Source of the DNA: CAISKJ01 sp046351555
Lineage (GTDB): Bacteria; Myxococcota_A; Polyangia; Polyangiales; Ga0077539
DNA length: 64,000 bases
Reading direction: 5' to 3'
NCBI GenBank assembly: GCA_046351555.1
Contig: JAXLYI010000013.1
Coordinates: 62,001-126,000, forward strand
How positions within the stretch are numbered: position 1 is the stretch's first letter; each line of letters opens with the position of its first letter. The notes beneath the pieces are model-generated. The model did no database searches. It had not been told where the DNA came from and saw only the letters and a list, made by a program, of their open reading frames with translations. Shown here piece by piece: positions 43,329 to 52,364 of the stretch. Position numbers and translations under genes: made by a program.

Positions 43329-44027
43329 TCAGACGGCGGTGCGCGTCCCGACGGGGACGGTCATGTCCATCTGGAGGTACACGTCGCCGCCGCACACGGC
43401 GACGCGGTAGTTGGTGAGCGAGCGCGCGGCGGGGCCGCCGGTCACCGTCCCGTCGTTGTCGTAGCGGGAGCCGTGGCAGGGGCAGGTCGAGCCGCTCGCG
43501 GCGGCGGAGGGAGCCGGCACCATGCACCCGTTGTGGGTGCACACCGACGAGTACGCGAACAGCCCGCGGGCGTCGCGGCCGACGATCACGCGCGAGCCCT
43601 TCACGTTGCGCCACGAACCCGCCGGGAAGTCCGTCAGCGCGCCGAGCCGCATCGCACCCGCGGGCGGGCACGCGGCCGTGGCGTCGGGCGCAGCATCCGG
43701 CGCAGCGTCGGGCGCAGCATCCGGCGCAGCATCGGGCGCAGCGTCGGGCGCAGCGTCAGGGCCCGCATCAGGCCCGGCGTCGGGCGCGGCATCAGGCGCC
43801 GCGTCCACGGGGGGCGGCGCGTCGGGGGAAGCATCCGGCGCGGCGTCGGGCGACGCGTCGGGTGCGGGAGGCTGGTCGTTGCCCGTCACGTCGGCGCCGG
43901 GCGCGTCGGCCGCGGCGTCGGGGCCGGACATGGGCGCCGGGTCGCTGCTGCACGCGGCGGCGGTGGCAGCGGCCGCCACCAGGAGCGCCTGGCGGCGGGT
44001 GAGGCCCTCGAGTTCGATCACTTCCAT
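43329..44027 (-). CDS. Rieske 2Fe-2S lipoprotein with PDA-repeat linker
   Basis: 232 residues. Tat-like N-terminus (LTRRQALLVAAA) running into a lipobox-like TAAAC26, then a linker of repeated Pro-Asp-Ala units (about 35-118, coded by tandem 12-base repeats), then a Rieske domain: C163-T-H165-N-G-C168 and C182-P-C184-H185-G-S. Cys163, His165, Cys182 and His185 bind the cluster; Cys168 and Cys184 probably form the disulphide of cytochrome-bc-type Rieske proteins, implying a fairly high potential. An exported electron-transfer protein. It follows the CoA-transferase subunit B gene by 19 bases with AAGGAG in the gap, so the three are likely one transcript, though a functional link is not obvious. 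Confidence 0.87.
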   Translation of the reverse strand: MEVIELEGLTRRQALLVAAAATAAACSSDPAPMSGPDAAADAPGADVTGNDQPPAPDASPDAAPDASPDAPPPVDAAPDAAPDAGPDAGPDAAPDAAPDAAPDAAPDAAPDAAPDATAACPPAGAMRLGALTDFPAGSWRNVKGSRVIVGRDARGLFAYSSVCTHNGCMVPAPSAAASGSTCPCHGSRYDNDGTVTGGPAARSLTNYRVAVCGGDVYLQMDMTVPVGTRTAV

Positions 44028-44046
44028 TCTACGCTACTCCTTCAGG

Positions 44047-44700
<654 letters not shown>

Positions 44701-44713
44701 TGGGGTGTCCTCC

Positions 44714-45463
44714 TCAGCCCTTCTTCACGGTGCGGCGCTCGATGCGCTTCTGGTAGCCCGTCCCCTGGAAGACGCGCTGGACGAAGATCCCGGGCGTGTG
44801 AACCTGGTCGGGGTCGAGCGCGCCGGGCTCGACGAGCTCCTCCACCTCCGCGATGGTGACCTTGCCCGCCGACGCGCAGAGGGGGTTGAAGTTGCGCGAG
44901 CTCGCGCGGAAGACGAGGTTGCCGTGGCGGTCGCCCTTCCACGCCTTCACGATCGCGAAGTCGCCGGTGATGCCGCGCTCGAGCACGTACTCGCGCCCGT
45001 CGAACTCGCGCGTCTCCTTCTTCTCGCTCGCCTTGAGCACCGCGCCGCCGGGCCCGTAGCGCATCGGGAGCCCGCCGTCGGCCACCTGCGTGCCGACGCC
45101 CGCGGGGGTGAAGAAGCCGGGGATGCCCGCGCCGCCCGCGCGGAGGCGCTCGGCGAGGGTGCCCTGCGGGACGAGCTCCACCTCGAGCTCGCCGGTGAGA
45201 AACTGCCGCTCGAACTCCTTGTTCTCGCCGACGTAGCTCGAGGTCATCTTGCGGAGCTGCTTGTTGCCGAGGAGGACCCCGAGGCCCCAGTCGTCGACCC
45301 CGCAGTTGTTGCTCACCACCCAGAGGTCGCGCGTCCCCTTGCGGCGCAGGGCCGCGATGCAGTTCTCGGGGATGCCGCAGAGCCCGAAGCCCCCGGCGAG
45401 GATCTTGGCCCCCTCGGGGATGTCGGCGCACGCGGTGTCGGCGTCGGGAAAGACCTTGTCCAT
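44714..45463 (-). CDS. scoA: 3-oxoacid CoA-transferase subunit A
   Basis: 249 residues. Motifs GGFGLCGIPENCI (the G-G-F-G-x-x-G-x-P glycine loop), VSNNCGVDDWGLG and GIPGFFTPAGVGT, all diagnostic of the alpha subunit. The start MDKVFPD (ATG 45463), preceded by AGAGGTGAG, is preferred over an in-frame ATG 60 bases upstream whose peptide is atypical. Acts with subunit B in ketone-body or acetoacetate activation. Its promoter must lie in the 176-base divergent gap before 45640. Confidence 0.92.
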   Translation of the reverse strand: MDKVFPDADTACADIPEGAKILAGGFGLCGIPENCIAALRRKGTRDLWVVSNNCGVDDWGLGVLLGNKQLRKMTSSYVGENKEFERQFLTGELEVELVPQGTLAERLRAGGAGIPGFFTPAGVGTQVADGGLPMRYGPGGAVLKASEKKETREFDGREYVLERGITGDFAIVKAWKGDRHGNLVFRASSRNFNPLCASAGKVTIAEVEELVEPGALDPDQVHTPGIFVQRVFQGTGYQKRIERRTVKKG

Positions 45464-45639
45464 CGGCGTACTCACCTCTCCCGCCGACGCGCTGGCGCCG
45501 ACGGCGCGCGGATCGAAGCACACCCCCGCACGGCTTTGTCAACGCCGACGTGCGCGCCCCCGTAACATCGCCGACGTCCGCCCGTACCCCCGCGCCCGGA
45601 AGACGGGTGATACCCTCCGTCCCCGAAGGAGCCCAACGG

Positions 45640-46233
45640 ATGCAGAACGCCACCGCGACCGACCTCCCCGCCGTGCTCAAGGAGAGCGTCGAGGTCTCCG
45701 TCCGCACCGACAACGTCGTCCCCCTGCTCGTCGACGCGCTCATCGTCATCTCGCTGGGCGTGTGCACCCTCGGCTTCTTCCTCCCGCCGCTGCTCCACGG
45801 GTACACCACGATGTGCCTGCGCGCCGTCCGCGGCGAGAAGATCAGCGTCGGCGAGTCCTTCCGCGGCATCGAGCGCTTCGTCCCCGCGCTCATCCTCGGG
45901 CTCGCCCTCCTCGGGCTCGTCCTGCTCGGCTCGGTCGTCCCCGTGGTGGGCAACCTCGCGGCCCTCTGCGTGGGGTGGTGGGCCTTCTGCGCCAGCGTCG
46001 AGCGCCCCGAGCTCGGCGCCCTCGACGCCGTCAAGGCCAGCCTCGCCTTCACCATGGCCCACCCGATCGAGACCCTGGTGGTCGCCGCCATCGGCGTCGG
46101 GCTCAACGCCCTCCTCGCCGCCACCGCCATCGGCGCCGTCGTCACCACCGCCTTCTCCGGCGTGCTCACCGCCGTCGCCTGGAGCCGCCTCTCGCGTCCG
46201 GCGCCCGCCCTCGGGTACCCTCCGCGCGCGTGA
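45640..46233 (+). CDS. four-TM membrane protein (DUF975-like)
   Basis: 197 residues from ATG 45640, with GAAGGAG upstream. Four or five hydrophobic segments (about 28-50, 85-110, 112-125, 150-180). Reads VRTDNVVPLLVDALIVISLGVCTLGFF, HGYTTMCLRAVRGEKISVGESFRGI and a Ser-rich end; the G-Y-x-x-x-C-L-x-x-x-R-G-E-x-x-x-x-x-x-x-F-x-G pattern is shared by DUF975-type integral membrane proteins. Function unknown. It overlaps the next gene by GTGA. Confidence 0.72.
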   Translation: MQNATATDLPAVLKESVEVSVRTDNVVPLLVDALIVISLGVCTLGFFLPPLLHGYTTMCLRAVRGEKISVGESFRGIERFVPALILGLALLGLVLLGSVVPVVGNLAALCVGWWAFCASVERPELGALDAVKASLAFTMAHPIETLVVAAIGVGLNALLAATAIGAVVTTAFSGVLTAVAWSRLSRPAPALGYPPRA

Positions 46234-47312
46234 CCCCGCGCCTGCCCCTCCTCACCCTCCTCGTCGGCGTCGTCCTCGGCGCGCTCGGCGCCTCGATGGT
46301 GGTCGCCTGGCGCCGCTCCCTCGCCCCCTCCCGCACCTACTGCTCGCGCTGCGCGATGCGCCGCGAGCCGATGCCCTGGCGCGAGGAGCTCCGCCCGGGC
46401 CCCCTCCACGCCCTCCTCGCCGCGCGCGTCGGCGCGCACGAGCACCGCTGGGCCCTCGGCGGCAACGAGCGCGACCCCGACCTCCGCGCGCTCCGCGCCG
46501 AGGCCGTGCGCGACGAGCGCGACGACCTCGACGCGATCGAGCGCGACCCGCGGCTCCTCGGAGTGCTCGCGGAGGCCACCCGCGACGACCCCGCGCGCGC
46601 CGCCCGCCTCCTCGGCGTCGTGATCGACCCAGACGCCCACGTCGACCGGGCCGCGCTCCGCCTCGTCGACCGCCCGGGCCTCTCGTGGCGCGACCGCTGG
46701 CGCCTCGTCGACGGCTTCTTCGCCCACTACCGCTGCGAGCGCGAGCGCGCCGCCGTCACCTGCACGCTCCCGGTCGGCGCGATCACCGCGGTCGCGTGGC
46801 ACCGCGTCCCCCACAGCCTTTTGCGCGGCGAGATCCCCTGGGACACCTGGACGCCGCCGGGCTTCGTCGCCGAGGCCCCGACGCCCGCGCTGCCCACGCC
46901 CACGAGCGCGCCCACCGGTCCGAGCGTGCTGACCCCGATCCCGCCGCCCCCGTCGACGGGCCCCACCGCGCCGCCGACCACGGACCCGACGCCCGACCCC
47001 GCGCCGCCCGCCCCTTCGCCGATGCCCGCGGCGGGCGACGGGGCGGCGGTCGACCGGGGCATCGCGCTCGCGCGAGCGGGGCGCGTGAACGAAGCGCTCG
47101 CGCTGTACGCCAGCCTCTCGCGGCGCTCGTCCCCGCCGGCGGGCCTCGGGCGGCTCGCCGCGGCGCTGCGTACCGCCGTCCCCTCGCAGGTCGACACGCT
47201 GATCCTGGAGGGACGCTGCGCGTCGGCCCAGGCGCTCCATCGACAGGCGCGTGGGGTGGGCATCACCTACGACGCGCGGGATCATTTCGGGTCGGCCTGT
47301 CCGCAGCCCTGA
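46230..47312 (+). CDS. membrane-anchored hypothetical protein with TPR-like end
   Basis: 360 residues from GTG 46230, overlapping the upstream stop. N-terminal TM (about 5-28), a C-x-x-C pair (YCSRCAMRRE) just after it, a domain of about 180 residues with alternating Arg/Asp helices (LRALRAEAVRDERDDLDAIERD), a long Pro/Thr linker (about 215-275) and a helical end with AVDRGIALARAGRVNEALALYASL, a TPR-like helix pair. The Cys pair may bind metal. No homologue recognised; likely works with the adjacent membrane gene. Confidence 0.68.
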   Translation: MTPRLPLLTLLVGVVLGALGASMVVAWRRSLAPSRTYCSRCAMRREPMPWREELRPGPLHALLAARVGAHEHRWALGGNERDPDLRALRAEAVRDERDDLDAIERDPRLLGVLAEATRDDPARAARLLGVVIDPDAHVDRAALRLVDRPGLSWRDRWRLVDGFFAHYRCERERAAVTCTLPVGAITAVAWHRVPHSLLRGEIPWDTWTPPGFVAEAPTPALPTPTSAPTGPSVLTPIPPPPSTGPTAPPTTDPTPDPAPPAPSPMPAAGDGAAVDRGIALARAGRVNEALALYASLSRRSSPPAGLGRLAAALRTAVPSQVDTLILEGRCASAQALHRQARGVGITYDARDHFGSACPQP

Positions 47313-47370
47313 CAAGCGCCGCGCGGGCGTTGCGGAAGCGCCGTCGTCGGTGCGAGCATCCCACGCCACG

Positions 47371-47646
47371 GTGAACGCCTTGCCCGACTCCGCCGACGGG
47401 GCGCCCTCGCCCGAAGCCCTCCCCCCGCAGCTCAACCCCACCGCCAACCTGCGCGCGCTCACGCCCGCGGAGGCCGTCGAGCGCCTCTCGCACCTCCCCG
47501 CGCCGCGGCCCACGCCCGCGCAGGGGACGCCCCCGGTCGAGGCCCCCGCCCCCATCGCCGCGCGCCCGTCGTGGACGCGCTACGCCGCGGCGGCGCTGGC
47601 GCTGTCGCTGGCGGTGCTCGCGGTCGTGCTGCTCTCCCGTCGGTAG
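47371..47646 (+). CDS. small C-terminally anchored membrane protein
   Basis: 91 residues if started at GTG 47371; GTG 47350 is also possible. A soluble Pro/Ala/Glu-rich part contains RALTPAEAVERLSHLPAP, followed by a single TM at the very C-terminus (AALALSLAVLAVVLLSRR). Tail-anchored small proteins of this shape are often partners of larger complexes. Unknown function; follows the previous gene by 58 bases on the same strand. Confidence 0.5.
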   Translation: MNALPDSADGAPSPEALPPQLNPTANLRALTPAEAVERLSHLPAPRPTPAQGTPPVEAPAPIAARPSWTRYAAAALALSLAVLAVVLLSRR

Positions 47647-47650
47647 CGCG

Positions 47651-47953
47651 ATGGCCCACGACATCGCCCTCTGCCCCGGCGGCGCGTGCCCCCTGCGCGA
47701 TGGCTGCTACCGGTACCGCGCGGCGCCCGACGCGCGGCAGGACTGGCTCACCGCTGCCCCGTACGACCCCGCCACGGGCGCGTGCTCGCTCTTCTGGGAC
47801 CTCCGCGCCCTCGCCCCGAGCGACGACGACGTGCGCTTCCACGCCTACCTCCTGTGGCAGCGCGAGGGCCGCCCCGAAGGCCGCGCCGACGAACACTGGC
47901 GCTCCGCCCGCGCCGCGCTCGACGCCGCCTTCCTCGCCCGCCTCGCCCGCTGA
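47651..47953 (+). CDS. small Cys-rich protein with DUF2934-like end
   Basis: 100 residues, starting 4 bases after the previous stop. N-terminal CPGGACPLRDGCYRYRA has three Cys that could bind zinc or an iron-sulphur cluster. Residues 60-92 (VRFHAYLLWQREGRPEGRADEHWRSA) match the DUF2934 pattern A-x-x-L-W-x-x-x-G-x-P-x-G-x-x-x-x-H-W. No signal peptide. DUF2934 is a short helical module of unknown function that is common in proteobacteria. Confidence 0.68.
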   Translation: MAHDIALCPGGACPLRDGCYRYRAAPDARQDWLTAAPYDPATGACSLFWDLRALAPSDDDVRFHAYLLWQREGRPEGRADEHWRSARAALDAAFLARLAR

Positions 47954-48037
47954 ACTTTTTCAAGACCGCCGTCGTGGGCTCGTCCGTCGGAGACGCGCCA
48001 CCCGCCGCGCCGTCGGCGCGCCACACGGAGGATGTTC

Positions 48038-50092
48038 ATGGCACCCAGGGAGACGTCTGCCCACGCCGGGCACACGGTCGGTCTCGTCACGCTCGCGCTC
48101 ACCCTCTCCTGCGCCGCCACGTCGCAGCGCGCCACCGCCCACACCACCAGCCCCACCGTCGCCAACGCCGGCACCACGGCGACGCCCGGCGGCCCCGTCG
48201 TCGCGACGGCGACGCCCGACGCGCCCCGCCCGGGCCACGGACTTCGCCCCGTCCGCCTCGCCGCGTGCGCGCCGCAGCGGGGCGCGCGGCTGCCCGTCCA
48301 GCCCGCGCAGCACGGCAACGAGGCGGCGCGGCGGGGGGCGCAGCGGGGCTTGGAGTTCGTCGCCCGCGAGGCGATCGCGTGGCAGGGGCAGCACCAGTGC
48401 TACGGGTGCCACGTGCAGGCCGTCACCTTCGAGGCGCTCACGGTGGGGCGGCAGCACCGGTACGACGTGTCGCGCGAGCAGTTCGACCAGGTTCTCTACG
48501 GGCTGACGGACATCAACGGCGGGCACCGGCACCAGGGCGGGCTCTCGGTGGGCGGCGCGCCGAACCACCTCATCGAGACGGCGCGGGCCTTCGGCGGCGC
48601 GGCCTTCGCGCGCTACGACGCCACGCTCGGCGGCGAACTCCGCGACGACCTGCTCACCGTGGCCGCGCAGATCCGCCCCTTCCAGAACCCCGACGGCTCC
48701 GTTCGAACCACCGACACGCGCTTCCCGGTCGTGGCGGGGCTGATGCAGGCGACGACGCAGGCGCTCCAGACGTGGCACCAGGCCCACGCGCGCACCGCGG
48801 ATGAGCAGTGGCTCGAGCCCGTGCGCCGCGCGGAGGCGTGGATGCAGCAGCAGGCGCGGGTTCTCTCCGACAGCCCCGACGCCAACCTCGTCGACCTCGA
48901 CTACGCCGTGCTCGGGCTCCGCGAGGCCGGCGCGCAGCCCGGCGAGGCCACGCTCCGCGCGCTCGGCGACCGCATCCGCGCACGCCAGAAGGCCGACGGC
49001 GGCTGGGCCTACCGCACCACCGACCGCGAGGCGACGGCCTTCGCGACGGGGCAGGCGCTCTACGCGCTCCGCATGCTCGGCGCGAGCGACACCGACGACG
49101 CGGTGCAGCGGGGCATGGGCTGGCTGCTCGAGCACCAGGCCCGCGACGGGGGCTGGTCGCACGACGGGAGCGGCAAGGCCGAGGCGATGTGGGCGGTGTT
49201 CGGGCTCGTGTCGCTCGACGTGCTCTCGGTGGACGCCGACGGGGTGCGCGACGGGCAGCACGCCAGCGGGACGCTCCACGTCACGGGCCGCGCGACCGAC
49301 AACTCCGGCGCGGCGGTGGAGCATGTCGACGTGCTGGTCGACGACGTCCCCCTCGCCCGCGGCTGCGGCGCGGCGGTGGAGCACGCGGTGGACGTGAGCG
49401 CGCTCGACGCAGGGCCCCACGTGCTCGACCTGGTGGCGACCAACGGGCGCGGGCAGACGTCGCGGCGGCGGGTGGAGTTCTACACGGGCGAGCACTACCT
49501 GACGCGGATGGGGTCGGCCTTCGAAGGCAACGCGACCGCGCTCTCGTGGCGCAACGTCGCGCCCGAGGGGGTGCGCGGGACGGTGCGGATCCAGGTGTTC
49601 GAGTCCGCCGAGGGGGGCGCCCGCGGCCGCGCCGTCTACCGCCACGACGAAGCCGCCCAGCCCGGGCCCATGCGCGCCGTCTGGAACGGCACCGCCACCG
49701 ACGGCGCCGCCGTCCCGCGCGGCCGCTACGTCGCCGAGGTGACCTTCGTCGACCCGACCGGGCGCGCGGTCCAGTCCGCCGAGCTCGCGTTCGTGCACGA
49801 CACGCCCGAGGCGCAGCGGGCCAACTTCGCGGAGGTCGCGGGCAACCTCCAGGGTGCCGGCGGCGCCAACCTCGCCAACGCGACCGTCGAGCTGGTCGAC
49901 GAGCGCGGCAACGTCGTGCAGCAGACGAGCAGCACCGAGCAGGGCAACTACCGCTTCCGCAACGTCGACGGCGGCAACTACCACGTGCGCGTGCGCCGCC
50001 AGGGCTTCCGCACCGCCGAGTCGAGCGTGCGGGCCACGCGCGGCGCCGCGCCCGCGCCGGCGGCCTCGATGCGGATGGACCTCGCGTACTGA
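48038..50092 (+). CDS. exported haem-c protein with terpenoid-cyclase-like toroid and Ig/carboxypeptidase-like C-terminus
   Basis: 684 residues. ATG 48038 is preferred over 48032 because GGAGG ends directly before 48032 but 6 bases before 48038. Signal region with a Cys (TLSC), a Thr/Ala linker, then a single haem-c motif C121-Y-G-C124-H125. Residues about 95-405 form an alpha/alpha toroid with two QW-like repeats (QKADGGWAYR and QARDGGWSHDG) as in squalene/hopene cyclases and prenyltransferases; the cyclase D-x-D-D motif is not seen. Then come Ig-like strands, a FlgD-like domain (GRAVYRHDEAAQPGPMRAVWNGT) and a carboxypeptidase-regulatory-like domain with TEQGNYRFRNVDGGNYHVRV. Probably a periplasmic or surface redox protein rather than a cyclase. 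Confidence 0.78.
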   Translation: MAPRETSAHAGHTVGLVTLALTLSCAATSQRATAHTTSPTVANAGTTATPGGPVVATATPDAPRPGHGLRPVRLAACAPQRGARLPVQPAQHGNEAARRGAQRGLEFVAREAIAWQGQHQCYGCHVQAVTFEALTVGRQHRYDVSREQFDQVLYGLTDINGGHRHQGGLSVGGAPNHLIETARAFGGAAFARYDATLGGELRDDLLTVAAQIRPFQNPDGSVRTTDTRFPVVAGLMQATTQALQTWHQAHARTADEQWLEPVRRAEAWMQQQARVLSDSPDANLVDLDYAVLGLREAGAQPGEATLRALGDRIRARQKADGGWAYRTTDREATAFATGQALYALRMLGASDTDDAVQRGMGWLLEHQARDGGWSHDGSGKAEAMWAVFGLVSLDVLSVDADGVRDGQHASGTLHVTGRATDNSGAAVEHVDVLVDDVPLARGCGAAVEHAVDVSALDAGPHVLDLVATNGRGQTSRRRVEFYTGEHYLTRMGSAFEGNATALSWRNVAPEGVRGTVRIQVFESAEGGARGRAVYRHDEAAQPGPMRAVWNGTATDGAAVPRGRYVAEVTFVDPTGRAVQSAELAFVHDTPEAQRANFAEVAGNLQGAGGANLANATVELVDERGNVVQQTSSTEQGNYRFRNVDGGNYHVRVRRQGFRTAESSVRATRGAAPAPAASMRMDLAY

Positions 50093-50153
50093 CGCGACCG
50101 CGCCGCCGTCAGCGCGGCGGGGCGCATCGCCACACCGGAGTCACACTGACTCA

Positions 50154-50928
50154 CCTCACGCTCGTTCGTGCCTGCGCCCTGGGCCCCTTCGTGGCGTCGA
50201 GGGCCCTCTCCGGCTCGTGGCCTCCATCCCCCGCTCGCCGGGGCTCGCGGCCTCCATCTCCCGCTCGCCGAGCCTCGCGCGTTGACCCCTTCCCCCGGCG
50301 CCAATCCCACGAGATGCGCAACGCCTCGCGCGGAAGTGCTTGCGCGCTCGATGTTTCGAGAAGGCGGAGCATCTGGCTCATCTGCTCGCGGCCCCGAGTG
50401 CCCAGGGTTCGCCCGCCCGCCCTCACTGAACGGGTTAGGCTCACCCTGGGCAACCGGCATGGGATCATCCGCCTGGTGGCGGATTCAGGCTGCGTGGCTG
50501 CGTGGCTGCGTGGCTGCGTGGCAGCGTGGCTGCGTGGCTGAGTGGCTGCGTGGCTGCGTGGCTGCGTGGCTGCGTGGCTGCGTGGCTGCGTAGCTCGTTT
50601 GTTTATCGCTCGCAGCTCGTCGCCGCAGATCACCACCAGGCGGATGATCCCATACCGGTGCCCAGGGTGAGCCTAACCCGTTCCGGTGAGGGCGGGCGGG
50701 CGAACCCTGGGCACTCGGGGCCGCGAGCAGATGAGCCAGATGCTCCGCCTTCTCGAAACATCGAGCGCGCAAGCACTTCCGCGCGAGGCGTTGCGCATCT
50801 CGTGGGCTTGGCGCCGGGGGAAGGGGGCAACGCGCGAGGCTCGGCGAGCGGGGGATGGAGGCCGCGACCCGGAGAGGGCCCTCGACGCCACGAAGGGACC
50901 CAGGGCGCATTCACGAACGAGCGTGAGG
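50154..50928. repeat. large inverted repeat, family member 2
   Basis: Arms of about 300 bp (50154-50486 and 50631-50928), very similar as reverse complements: outer end CCTCACGCTCGTTCGTG, middle CACGAGATGCGCAACGCCTC, inner end ATGGGATCATCCGCC. The inner 170 bp of each arm match the element at 41092-41501. The left arm has two tandem copies of a 30-base unit (GCTCGCGGCCTCCATC...) where the right has one. The arms are separated by a spacer with an 8-base minisatellite. Confidence 0.83.
50489..50592 (+). repeat. 8-bp tandem repeat, about 13 copies
   Basis: Unit GCTGCGTG repeated about 13 times with two variant units (GCAGCGTG, GCTGAGTG), in the loop of the large palindrome. Such short repeats change copy number by slippage. 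Confidence 0.9.
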
Positions 50929-51007
50929 CGGAGCGGTATCACTGCCACGCGCGCCTGATTTCGTCGCGGCCCGGGCCGTGCACTCCGCCCCACGAAGGAG
51001 TGACCCC

Positions 51008-51175
51008 ATGGCCGACCTGCTGCCCAACAAGAAGAAGCGCGCGCCCGCCGAGGGCGACGGCGAGCTCGACCCCAACGAGCTCCGCCAGCTCATCACCGAC
51101 CCCGTCGAACGACGCGACCACGCCGAGCTCCCCCAGGGGGACGGGCCTCCGGCGCCCTCGCCCCCGCGCCGCTGA
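51008..51175 (+). CDS. small charged hypothetical protein
   Basis: 55 residues from ATG 51008 with GAAGGAG 7 bases upstream, a good ribosome-binding site. Lys-rich start (LLPNKKKRAPAE), acidic middle (GELDPNELRQLITDPVERRD) and Pro-rich end. No domain recognised; likely disordered and cytoplasmic. It begins just after the palindrome and converges on the acyltransferase gene. Confidence 0.55.
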   Translation: MADLLPNKKKRAPAEGDGELDPNELRQLITDPVERRDHAELPQGDGPPAPSPPRR

Positions 51176-51184
51176 GGCGTCGCG

Positions 51185-52330
51185 TCAGCGCGGCGGGGCC
51201 CAGCGATCCTTCAGCGCGAGGATGGGCTTTTCGAAGAAGCGCCACGACGCGCCCGCCACCGCCACCGAGAGCGCGAGCACCGCGGCCGACCGACCGACCG
51301 AGCGCGCCAGGTCGTTCTCGTGGCCGCGGAAGAGGCGCCCGAGCGGCCCGACGTCCACCGCCGCGCGCGCGAACAGGTGGAAGAGGTAGAGCCCGTACGA
51401 CACCTTGCCCACGTAGGCGAGCGCCGGGTGGCGCAGCGCCGAAGCCGCCCGCGGGTACTGCCCGCCGAGGAGCCCGACCACCGTCGCCGCCGTCGCCATC
51501 GCGTAGAGCTGGTACACCGCCATCCGCCACACCACCTGCTGCGCGAAGGTGGTGAACACGCGGGCCATCACGATCGACCAGAACAGGCTCAGCGCCCAGA
51601 GCCACGGCGCGGTGCGGCCCACCCCCCTGCGCACCGCCGCGTCGCCGCCGCGGACGAGCAGCGCCGCGAGGCCGCCGACCGCGAGCGCGTCCATCCGGCA
51701 GAAGGGGAGCGTGTACGTCGCCGTCGACGAGATGAGCACCATGCAGACCGCGCGGAGGATCGGCGCGAGGCCCACCATCCAGAGAAGCGCGCGGCGCAGG
51801 CCCTCGCGGTCGACGCGGGCCACGAGGAGGGGGTAGAGCAGGTAGTACTGCTCCTCCACCGCGAGCGACCACGAGATGCTGAAGGGCACGTACTCGTGGC
51901 CGCGGAAGGCCATCGCGACGTTGGACAGGTAGAGGAAGTTCCACCCGATGTGCTCGGCGGGCTCGAGCGCGTCGACGCGCATCCCGCGCGAGCGGGCGAC
52001 GAAGCCGGCCGCGAGCACCACCAGCAGCACCGCGTAGTAGAGCGGGAAGATGCGCAGCGAGCGGCGGACGTAGAAGGTGTACCAGTAGCGGTCGGAGCCC
52101 TTCGCGTCGAGCAGGATGCCCGTGATGAGGAAGCCGCTGATGGCGAAGAAGACGTCGACCCCGGCCCAGCCCGTGTACGCGAGGTAGGTGACGGCGCGCC
52201 CGGGCCACGGGCCGGCGTAGCGCCACACGTGGTAGAGCATCACGAGCCCGATGGCGATCGCGCGGAGGCCGTCGAGCTCGACGATCGGCCCGGGGCGGGC
52301 GGGGGCAGCGGCGGTGGCGCGGACGCTCAT
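51185..52330 (-). CDS. acyltransferase 3 (OafA/YrhL-type) membrane protein
   Basis: 381 residues with about ten TM helices. Begins with the family signature IVELDGLRAIAIGLVMLYHVW, whose His is the proposed catalytic residue, and FFAISGFLITGIL follows in TM2; SWSLAVEEQYYLLYPLL is the second conserved block. Family members acetylate or otherwise acylate sugars of O-antigen, peptidoglycan, exopolysaccharide or macrolides, using acyl-CoA from the cytoplasm. No SGNH domain is attached. The P450 gene lies 34 bases upstream on the same strand, so both may modify one product. Confidence 0.9.
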   Translation of the reverse strand: MSVRATAAAPARPGPIVELDGLRAIAIGLVMLYHVWRYAGPWPGRAVTYLAYTGWAGVDVFFAISGFLITGILLDAKGSDRYWYTFYVRRSLRIFPLYYAVLLVVLAAGFVARSRGMRVDALEPAEHIGWNFLYLSNVAMAFRGHEYVPFSISWSLAVEEQYYLLYPLLVARVDREGLRRALLWMVGLAPILRAVCMVLISSTATYTLPFCRMDALAVGGLAALLVRGGDAAVRRGVGRTAPWLWALSLFWSIVMARVFTTFAQQVVWRMAVYQLYAMATAATVVGLLGGQYPRAASALRHPALAYVGKVSYGLYLFHLFARAAVDVGPLGRLFRGHENDLARSVGRSAAVLALSVAVAGASWRFFEKPILALKDRWAPPR

Positions 52331-52364
52331 ACGGCGGAGAAGGTGCCGCCCGCTCTACCGGAGT

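Larger units (their letters stand above)
50093..51007. other. 915 bp without a gene; large palindrome
   Basis: Almost all of the stretch is the inverted repeat 50154-50928 with its minisatellite centre. The remaining 60 bases before it and 80 after hold nothing recognisable except the ribosome-binding site of the small gene at 51008. Open frames here run through the repeat and have no independent support. Confidence 0.6.

Noticed and set aside
48038..50092. Squalene-hopene cyclase
   Set aside because: Only two QW-like repeats are present, the D-x-D-D catalytic motif is missing, and the protein is exported with a haem-c motif.
50154..50928. The inverted repeat as a CRISPR array
   Set aside because: The minisatellite units are 8 bases without spacers, and the long arms are a single palindrome, not short regular repeats. 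No cas gene is near.
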